This document shows, in pieces, positions 42,962 to 48,466 of a DNA stretch of 48,466 nt; position 1 is the first letter of the stretch, and every line of letters begins with the position of its first letter. Location of the stretch: assembly GCA_016223025.1 (NCBI GenBank), contig JACRPU010000066.1, positions 1 to 48,466 of the forward strand, read 5' to 3'. The notes beneath the pieces were generated by a model, which had not been told where the DNA came from, searched no databases, and worked only from the letters and a program-made list of their open reading frames with translations. Source of the DNA: Nitrosomonadales bacterium. Lineage in GTDB: Bacteria > Pseudomonadota > Gammaproteobacteria > Burkholderiales > Gallionellaceae. The position numbers and the translations under genes were made by a program.

Positions 42962-44015
42962 GTCCATTTTAATCATGGCCGGCGGTACGGGCGGTCACAT
43001 TTTTCCGGCACTCGCGGTGGCCGATGTGCTGCGCGCGCGGGGTTGGCTGGTCACATGGATGGGCGCGCCCGGCAGCATGGAAGCCGAACTGGTGCCGAAG
43101 CGCGGGTACGAGATGGCGCCGGTGCGTTTTTCCGGGTTGCGCGGCAAGGGGTTGCTGCGCAAGTTGCTGTTGCCGCTGAACCTGCTGGTGGCGCTGGGGC
43201 AAAGCGCCGCCGCGCTGTTGCGCCACCGCCCCGACGTGGTGCTGGGCATGGGCGGCTACATCACCTTTCCCGGCGGGATCATGGCCGCGCTGTTGCGCCG
43301 CCCCCTGCTGATCCACGAACAGAATTCCATCGCCGGCCTGAGCAACCGGGTGCTGGCGCGGCTGGCCGCGCGCGTGCTGAGCGGTTTTCCGGGCGTGCTG
43401 CCGAAGGCGGAGTGGTGCGGCAACCCGGTGCGCGAAAGCATCGCGGCGCTGTTGCCGCCGCAAGCGCGTTATGCCGCGCGCAGCGGTGCGCTGAATGTGC
43501 TGGTGGTGGGCGGCAGCCTGGGCGCAAAAGCGATCAACGAGTGTGTGCCCCAGGCGCTGGCTTTGCTGCGCGAGCTTCGCTTTAACGTGGTTCACCAGAG
43601 CGGCAAGCAGCATTTTGAAGCGGTGCGGGCCGCCTACGGGCAAGTCGGCGTGACAGCCGAGATCAAACCGTTTCTGGACGATATGGCGCACTACTACGCA
43701 TGGGCCGATGTGGTGATCTGCCGCGCCGGGGCGCTCACTGTCGCCGAGCTGGCCGCAGCGGGTGTGGCCAGCATCCTGGTGCCGTTCCCGTTTGCGGTGG
43801 ATGACCACCAGAGCGGCAATGCCCGCTTTCTGTGCGAGCGCGGAGCGGCGATTTTATTGCCGCAGGGCGAAATGGCCGCGCAGAAGCTGGCCGGCCTGTT
43901 GCGCGGCATGAGCAGGGAGCGCGCGCTGGAGATGGCGCAGTCGGCGCGCGCTGCCGCGCAACCGGCGGCGGCGCAACGGGTGGCGGAAGTGTGCGCGGAG
44001 TTGGCGAAAGCATGA
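42954..44015 (+). CDS. murG: Lipid II synthase MurG (GlcNAc transferase)
   Basis: 353 residues, normal length. The glycine-rich acceptor loop [33 protein letters not shown] and the donor-site [13 protein letters not shown] are present. It transfers GlcNAc to lipid I on the inner face of the membrane. ATG 42954 has ggtggag five bases upstream, supplied by the inserted segment. Relative to the duplicated fragment the first residues are changed ([10 protein letters not shown] here, [10 protein letters not shown] there), but the catalytic loop is intact. It overlaps murC by four bases. Confidence 0.95.
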   Translation: MAKSILIMAGGTGGHIFPALAVADVLRARGWLVTWMGAPGSMEAELVPKRGYEMAPVRFSGLRGKGLLRKLLLPLNLLVALGQSAAALLRHRPDVVLGMGGYITFPGGIMAALLRRPLLIHEQNSIAGLSNRVLARLAARVLSGFPGVLPKAEWCGNPVRESIAALLPPQARYAARSGALNVLVVGGSLGAKAINECVPQALALLRELRFNVVHQSGKQHFEAVRAAYGQVGVTAEIKPFLDDMAHYYAWADVVICRAGALTVAELAAAGVASILVPFPFAVDDHQSGNARFLCERGAAILLPQGEMAAQKLAGLLRGMSRERALEMAQSARAAAQPAAAQRVAEVCAELAKA

Positions 44016-45418
44016 GGCATAAGGTCAAACACATCCACTTTGTCGGCATCGGCGGCTCCGGCATGAACGGCATCGCCGAAGTGCTGCTCAACCTGGGCTA
44101 TCAGGTGAGCGGCTCGGATCTGGCGGACAGCACGATCATCCGGAGAATGGAGCATCTTGGCGCGACGGTGCATGTGGGGCACGCCGGTAACAACCTTGCC
44201 GATGCGGATGCGGTGGTGGTGTCCACGGCGGTTGGCAGCGACAACCCGGAAGTGCAGGCGGCGCGGGCGCGCAATATCCCGGTGGTGCCGCGCGCCATGA
44301 TGCTGGCGGAGTTGATGCGGCTGCGCCAGGGTATCGCGGTGGCCGGGACGCACGGCAAAACGACAACCACCAGCCTGGTTGCCAGCGTGCTGGCCAAGGG
44401 TGGTTTCGATCCTACCTATGTCATTGGCGGGCGGCTCAACAGCAGCGGCACCAACGCCAAACTCGGAGCGGGGGAATTCATCGTGGTCGAGGCGGATGAG
44501 TCGGACGCCTCTTTCCTGCATTTGACCCCAATCCTGGCGGTGGTCACCAACATAGACGCCGACCACATGGAAACTTACGGCCACGATTTCGCCCGGCTCA
44601 AGCAGGCATTCGTGGATTTTCTGGAGCGCCTGCCGTTCTATGGCCGCGCCATGCTGTGCGTGGACGACGCCAATGTGCGCGAACTGCTGGCGCGCATCAG
44701 CAAGCCGGTGACCACTTACGGCTTTATCGAGGATGCGCAGATCCGCGCGGTGAATGTGCGCCACGAGGCAGGGCGGATGCGCTTCACCGCGCTGTGCCGC
44801 AACAATAGCACGCCCGTTGATCTGGAAGTCACGCTGAACCTTGCGGGCGCCCACAACGTGCTGAACGCGCTGGCTGCCATTGCCGTCGGGCTGGAAGTGG
44901 GCGTGGCGGAAGATGCCATCGTTGCCGCGCTGGCCGAATTTCAGGGGGTGGGGCGGAGGTTCCAGCGCTATGGCGAGATTCCGCTGGCAAGAGGCGGCAG
45001 CTTCACCCTGATAGATGATTATGGCCATCACCCGGCAGAAATGGTGGCCACGCTGGCCGCAGCGCGCGGCGCTTTTCCGGGGCGGCGCCTGGTGCTGGCG
45101 TTCCAGCCGCATCGCTATTCGCGTACGCGCGACCTGTTCGAAGATTTCGTCAAGGTGCTGTCCGGGGTAGATGCACTGCTGCTGGCGGAAGTCTACGCTG
45201 CCGGAGAAGCGCCCATCGTGGCTGCGGACGGTCGCACCTTGATGCACGCGGCGCGCGTGGCAGGGCAGAGCGAAGCGGTATTTGTCGGGCGGATACAGGA
45301 TATGCCGCAGGCGATTCTTAACATGGCGCAGCCCAATGATGTGGTGCTGACCATGGGCGCGGGGTCAATCGGCAGCGTGCCGGCAATGGTCAAGCGCCTG
45401 GCCCGGGGGGAGGCATGA
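44012..45418 (+). CDS. murC: UDP-MurNAc L-alanine ligase MurC
   Basis: 468 residues from ATG 44012 overlapping the murG stop. The Rossmann start [23 protein letters not shown] loop [26 protein letters not shown] and the C-terminal [10 protein letters not shown] and [17 protein letters not shown] motifs are all canonical. It catalyses the first peptide-stem addition. No insertion is seen, in contrast to its neighbours. Confidence 0.96.
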   Translation: MRHKVKHIHFVGIGGSGMNGIAEVLLNLGYQVSGSDLADSTIIRRMEHLGATVHVGHAGNNLADADAVVVSTAVGSDNPEVQAARARNIPVVPRAMMLAELMRLRQGIAVAGTHGKTTTTSLVASVLAKGGFDPTYVIGGRLNSSGTNAKLGAGEFIVVEADESDASFLHLTPILAVVTNIDADHMETYGHDFARLKQAFVDFLERLPFYGRAMLCVDDANVRELLARISKPVTTYGFIEDAQIRAVNVRHEAGRMRFTALCRNNSTPVDLEVTLNLAGAHNVLNALAAIAVGLEVGVAEDAIVAALAEFQGVGRRFQRYGEIPLARGGSFTLIDDYGHHPAEMVATLAAARGAFPGRRLVLAFQPHRYSRTRDLFEDFVKVLSGVDALLLAEVYAAGEAPIVAADGRTLMHAARVAGQSEAVFVGRIQDMPQAILNMAQPNDVVLTMGAGSIGSVPAMVKRLARGEA

Positions 45419-46434
45419 TTTCGGGGGACAGGAATCGGGAAACAGGAGCCATGGGGTTGGTTGCCGCTGCGCGGCAATCTTTAAATAATGACTCGGCAAA
45501 GCCGCCCAACGCCCTGTCTCCTGATTCCTGCCACCCGCCTTCTGCCCTGCGCGGGACGTTGCGCCATAACGTGGATATGCGGCGCCATACCACCTGGCGT
45601 GCGGGCGGTTATGCCGAGCGCGTTTATCAGCCGGCAGACCCGGAGGACTTGGCGAAATTCCTGCGCACCGTGCCCGCAGATGAGCCGCTGCTCGCGCTGG
45701 GTCTGGGCAGCAACCTGCTGGTGCGTGACGGCGGATTGCGCGGCACGGTGCTGCTGCTGCACGGCGTGCTGGGCGAATTGCACAGGGAAGCGGATGGGTT
45801 GATACACGCGCAAGCGGGCGTTCCGGGTGCGAAGCTGGCGCGCTTCGCGGCGTTGCACGGCTTGGGCGGCGCGGAATTTTTCGCTGGGATTCCCGGTACG
45901 GTGGGGGGCATGTTGGCGATGAACGCGGGATGTTACGGCAGCGAAACCTGGGAGAAAGTGGCGCGGGTGCAGGTGATGGATCGCAGCGGCGCGCTGCATG
46001 AACGCGCTGCGCAGGATTATGAGATTGGATATCGCTTCGTGGCGCGGAGGGAATCACCCGGCCTGCGCGATGAATGGTTCGTTGCCGCATGGCTGAAGTT
46101 TGAAAAAGGCGACGGCGCGGCATCGCGCGAGAAGATCCGGGCGCTGCTCGAAAAACGCACCGCCAGCCAGCCGCTGAATCTGCCGAACGCCGGCTCGGTG
46201 TTCCGCAATCCGCCCGGCGATTACGCTGCGCGGCTGATCGAACGGTGCGGGCTGAAAGGGCGCCAGATCGGCGGGGCGCGGGTGTCCGAGAAACACGCCA
46301 ACTTCATCGTGAACACCGGCAACGCGACGGCTGCGGACATCGAGAACCTGATTAACGAGGTGCGGGCGACGGTCGAGGAAAAAACCGGAATCCGGTTGCA
46401 CCCCGAAGTCAGGATTGTGGGGGAGGCAAAATGA
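45415..46434 (+). CDS. murB: UDP-N-acetylenolpyruvoylglucosamine reductase MurB
   Basis: 339 residues; relatives are near 300. ATG 45415 overlaps the murC stop and has ggggggag upstream, so the long N-terminus is translated. The first ~44 residues ([18 protein letters not shown] through [11 protein letters not shown]) come from a repeat hairpin. The true domain starts at about [20 protein letters not shown]-binding [12 protein letters not shown] and [18 protein letters not shown], and the catalytic-region [14 protein letters not shown] are intact. It makes UDP-MurNAc using NADPH. Confidence 0.94.
   Translation: MISGDRNRETGAMGLVAAARQSLNNDSAKPPNALSPDSCHPPSALRGTLRHNVDMRRHTTWRAGGYAERVYQPADPEDLAKFLRTVPADEPLLALGLGSNLLVRDGGLRGTVLLLHGVLGELHREADGLIHAQAGVPGAKLARFAALHGLGGAEFFAGIPGTVGGMLAMNAGCYGSETWEKVARVQVMDRSGALHERAAQDYEIGYRFVARRESPGLRDEWFVAAWLKFEKGDGAASREKIRALLEKRTASQPLNLPNAGSVFRNPPGDYAARLIERCGLKGRQIGGARVSEKHANFIVNTGNATAADIENLINEVRATVEEKTGIRLHPEVRIVGEAK
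45419..45540. repeat. Heptamer-array hairpin inside the murB 5' coding end
   Basis: Arm 1 is ggggaca, ggaatcg, ggaaaca, ggagcca (45424-45451). Arm 2 is ctgtctc, ctgattc, ctgccac (about 45513-45533), roughly the inverse of arm 1. Between them is a perfect ttgccgc-tgc-gcggcaa stem (about 45461-45477). The whole is translated as the N-terminal extension of MurB. Confidence 0.7.
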
Positions 46435-47510
46435 GCGCGCAGCCTCCGGCAACCGGCAACCGGCAACCGGCTGCGCGCTCTTTTGGAAAAGTCGCGGTGC
46501 TGTTGGGCGGGCGCTCCGCCGAGCGCGAGGTGTCGCTCAAGAGCGGCGCGGCGGTGCTGGCCGCATTGCGGAAAAGCGGCGTGGACGCGCACGCGTTCGA
46601 TCCTGCGGCGCGGAGCCTGCACGCGCTGCCGGACGAGGGCTACCAGCGCGCTTTCATCGCGCTGCACGGGCGCTACGGCGAGGATGGCACGGTGCAGGGC
46701 GCGCTCGAATTGATGGGCATTCCCTATACCGGCAGCGGGGTGCTGGCCAGCGCCCTGGCGATGGACAAGTGGCGCACCAAGCTGGTGTGGCAGGCAGCCG
46801 GGCTGCCGACGCCAGCCTATGAACTGCTCACCGGAAACAGCGATTGGGGCGCGGTGGCGCGGCGGATTGGCCTGCCGCTGTTCGTCAAGCCGGCCAACGA
46901 AGGCTCCAGCGTGGGGATCAGCAAGGTGAAACATGAGGGCGAATTGCGCGCGGCATACGAGCGGGCGGCGCGCCACGATCAACTGGTGCTGGCGGAACAG
47001 CTCGTGGGCGGCGGCGAATATACCGTCGCCATTCTCGGCGAGCAGCAGTTGCCGGTAATCAAGATCGAGCCGGCCGGCGAATTTTACGACTACGAGGCGA
47101 AATACCTGCGCGACGATACGCGCTACCTGTGCCCGTGCGGCCTTGAACCGGGGCGGGAAGCGGAGATGAAGCGGCTGGCGCAACTGGGCTTCGATCTGCT
47201 GGGCGGCAAAGGGTGGGGCAGGGTGGATTTTCTGCTCGATGCGTCGGGCAAGCCCTATCTGCTGGAAGTCAACACCGCGCCCGGCATGACCGACCACAGC
47301 CTGGTGCCGATGGCGGCGCGCCAGGCCGGGATGAGTTTCGAGCAACTGGTGCTGCGGATAATGGAGCTGGCGAAGGTTGAAAATTGCCCTTCACGTTTGC
47401 CCCCTCTACCGCTTGCGGTAACCAATGACTTGGCTGGCGTTGTTAGTCAGCCAGGTCGGATGGCTAACAGTTCCATCGGAGAGGGTTGGAGTGAGGGCAA
47501 TGTGGGATAA
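46431..47510 (+). CDS. ddl: D-alanine--D-alanine ligase with repeat-encoded N- and C-terminal tails
   Basis: 359 residues against about 305 typical. The ATP-grasp body is complete: [73 protein letters not shown], and [20 protein letters not shown] with metal-binding residues. N-terminal residues 2-17 ([16 protein letters not shown]) are encoded by heptamers. The last ~38 residues ([20 protein letters not shown] onward) are encoded by an inverted copy of the element found in murD. ATG 46431 overlaps the murB stop. It overlaps ftsQ by 11 bases. Confidence 0.94.
   Translation: MSAQPPATGNRQPAARSFGKVAVLLGGRSAEREVSLKSGAAVLAALRKSGVDAHAFDPAARSLHALPDEGYQRAFIALHGRYGEDGTVQGALELMGIPYTGSGVLASALAMDKWRTKLVWQAAGLPTPAYELLTGNSDWGAVARRIGLPLFVKPANEGSSVGISKVKHEGELRAAYERAARHDQLVLAEQLVGGGEYTVAILGEQQLPVIKIEPAGEFYDYEAKYLRDDTRYLCPCGLEPGREAEMKRLAQLGFDLLGGKGWGRVDFLLDASGKPYLLEVNTAPGMTDHSLVPMAARQAGMSFEQLVLRIMELAKVENCPSRLPPLPLAVTNDLAGVVSQPGRMANSSIGEGWSEGNVG
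46442..46473 (+). repeat. CAACCGG heptamer run at the ddl 5' end
   Basis: cctccgg is followed by three perfect tandem caaccgg units and then ctgcgcg. Three units equal 21 bases, keeping the frame. A gain or loss of one unit would shift the frame 12 codons into the gene. Confidence 0.8.
47384..47500 (-). repeat. Composite palindromic element (family P) at the ddl-ftsQ junction, inverted
   Basis: Read on the minus strand, agccatccgacctggctgac, then taacaacgccagccaagtc and attggttacc align with murD 40513-40560. On the plus strand gacttggctg and cagccaggtc (47427-47457) form the hairpin. The flank ccatcggagagggttgg is the reverse complement of the ccaaccctctctgatgg arm in murD. The element encodes the C-terminal tail of Ddl and places a gtgaggg ribosome site before ftsQ. 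Confidence 0.8.
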
Positions 47511-48351
47511 ACCGCACTCGCTGAACCGGCTTTCCGGTGCGCTGTTCGGCATCAGCTTGTTGCTGGTGCTGGCTGGCGCGCTGCACTACACGCTGCATTT
47601 GCCGGTGTTTCCGCTGCGCGCGCTGCAATTGAGCGCCGCGCCGCAGCGCGTTAGCCACGCACAGATCGAAGCCGTGGCGCGCGATGCGGTGGTGGGCAAT
47701 TTTTTTACCGTTGATCTGGAAAGCACCAGGCAGGCTTTCGAGAAACTTCCCTGGGTGCGCAGGGTGAGCGTGCGGCGCCATTTCCCGTGGCGGATCGAGG
47801 TGAGCCTGGAAGAGCATGAAGCGCTGGCACAGTGGAACGGCTCCGGCCTGGTGAACACGCGCGGGGAAGTGTTTGCCGCAGAACTGCCGGGCCGGGCGGG
47901 CCGCACGCTGCCGAAATTTATCGGGCAGCCCGATGCCGCAGCCGAGATAGCGCGGATGTATCGGGTGTTCGGCGAACGGATCGCACCGCTCGGGCGGGAA
48001 ATTGCGCAAGTCAGTTTGTCGCCGCGCCGGGCATGGCAGTTGCGCCTCGACAACGGCATGGTGCTGGAGCTGGGAAGCGGGCAGGCGCAGCAGCGTCTGG
48101 AGCGTTTTGTGGCGGTGTATTCATACAGCATCGCGCCCTTGCTGCAAGGCGGAAACCATCCTTTCTCTGCCGATGCGGGAAATGATGCGCGGGGAAACGG
48201 GGACGGAGAAAACGGGCCGGGGCAAACGGTGAAGTATGTTGATTTGCGCTACCGCAGCGGCTTTGCCGTTTCCCTTGCTGGCGGAGCGGCAGAAAGCCAG
48301 GGCAGGCGGAGCCAGGGCGGCAGAGGTTATTCTAATGCGCGTTCAAATTGA
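47500..48351 (+). CDS. ftsQ: Cell division protein FtsQ
   Basis: 283 residues from ATG 47500, with gtgagggca just upstream. A short cytoplasmic tail and one membrane helix (about 14-36) are followed by the POTRA domain ([60 protein letters not shown]) and the FtsQ beta domain to [16 protein letters not shown]. FtsQ organises the FtsQLB complex. Around residues 225-245 a Gly/Asn/Asp-rich stretch ([14 protein letters not shown]) is longer than in relatives and may be another small insertion. Confidence 0.92.
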   Translation: MWDKPHSLNRLSGALFGISLLLVLAGALHYTLHLPVFPLRALQLSAAPQRVSHAQIEAVARDAVVGNFFTVDLESTRQAFEKLPWVRRVSVRRHFPWRIEVSLEEHEALAQWNGSGLVNTRGEVFAAELPGRAGRTLPKFIGQPDAAAEIARMYRVFGERIAPLGREIAQVSLSPRRAWQLRLDNGMVLELGSGQAQQRLERFVAVYSYSIAPLLQGGNHPFSADAGNDARGNGDGENGPGQTVKYVDLRYRSGFAVSLAGGAAESQGRRSQGGRGYSNARSN

Positions 48352-48466
48352 GACTAACAATCCACGGCCAAGCAGCGATGCTGCGCACGGATCCCGTATT
48401 TGCGGCAAGTTTCGGCAGACCCGATTCGAGTTGGCGGGTAACCCCGGCCAAATCTGCAAACACCCG
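48352..48466. other. Tail of window, no gene seen
   Basis: ftsA would normally start here but I find no FtsA-like N-terminus (no GLDIGTSK-type motif) in any plus-strand frame in these 115 bases. No clear repeat or terminator is visible either. Confidence 0.4.

Overview
The window is a GC-rich chromosomal segment from a betaproteobacterium. The order mreB-mreC-mreD-mrdA-rodA-rlpA divergent from gatC-gatA-gatB, the pilS-pilR-ampD block and a complete mraZ-to-ftsQ division and cell-wall cluster all fit Betaproteobacteria. Protein texture suggests the Nitrosomonadales/Gallionellaceae neighbourhood, but that is an inference and was not tested by any search.

Layout. 1-860: mobile and defence debris, with the 5' end of an IS110-type transposase, palindromic repeats, the C-terminal stub of a DNA methyltransferase and a small unknown gene. 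909-2230 (minus): corC and ybeY. 2231-2818: repeats and a broken secreted LamG-like gene. 2819-11798 (plus): DUF58 protein, tgpA-type transglutaminase, queD-like gene, PP0621-like protein, pilS, pilR, ampD and a PilZ-like protein. 11819-21729 (minus): esterase, unknown gene, rlpA, rodA, mrdA, then a foreign block (hsdR stub, small gene, higA-protease fusion, higB, repeats), then mreD, mreC, mreB. 21816-26675 (plus): gatC, gatA, a two-gene lower-GC cassette, gatB. 26727-29713 (minus): dsbA, a SPOR protein, argS. 29966-31390 (plus): RhlE-type helicase. 31538-32123: RNase P RNA, unusually large. 32470-48351 (plus): mraZ promoter and operator, then mraZ, rsmH, ftsL, ftsI, murE, murF, mraY, murD, ftsW, murG, murC, murB, ddl, ftsQ.

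How the genes work together. The two large clusters make and shape peptidoglycan. The mur genes and mraY/murG build lipid II, ftsW/ftsI/ftsL/ftsQ drive septal synthesis, mreBCD/mrdA/rodA/rlpA drive elongation and septal maturation, and ampD recycles muropeptides. Most cluster genes overlap by 4-16 nt, so they are probably translationally coupled.

The outstanding feature is how heavily small repeats have invaded these essential genes, often in frame. (i) A hairpin element with covarying stems occurs as free copies in intergenic DNA, as two tandem copies inside a 75-residue in-frame insertion in MurD, and reversed in the C-terminal tail of Ddl. Its companion module is also inserted in frame in the helicase. 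(ii) Arrays with 7-bp periodicity, mostly in inverted pairs, sit in the mreC/mreB, gatC/gatA and mraY/murD gaps and inside the 5' coding ends of murE, murF, murB and ddl. (iii) A third family occurs at 2671, 25074 and 32271. (iv) A widespread TTCGACA-type repeat lies in frame inside gatB and inside a 136-bp MITE-like palindrome. In addition, murG carries a 39-bp duplication of its own 5' end around an 82-bp insert, and RNase P RNA is enlarged by two stem-loop-rich insertions. Together these resemble the in-frame palindromic elements known from Rickettsia, but here in a free-living-type genome and concentrated in cell-wall genes.
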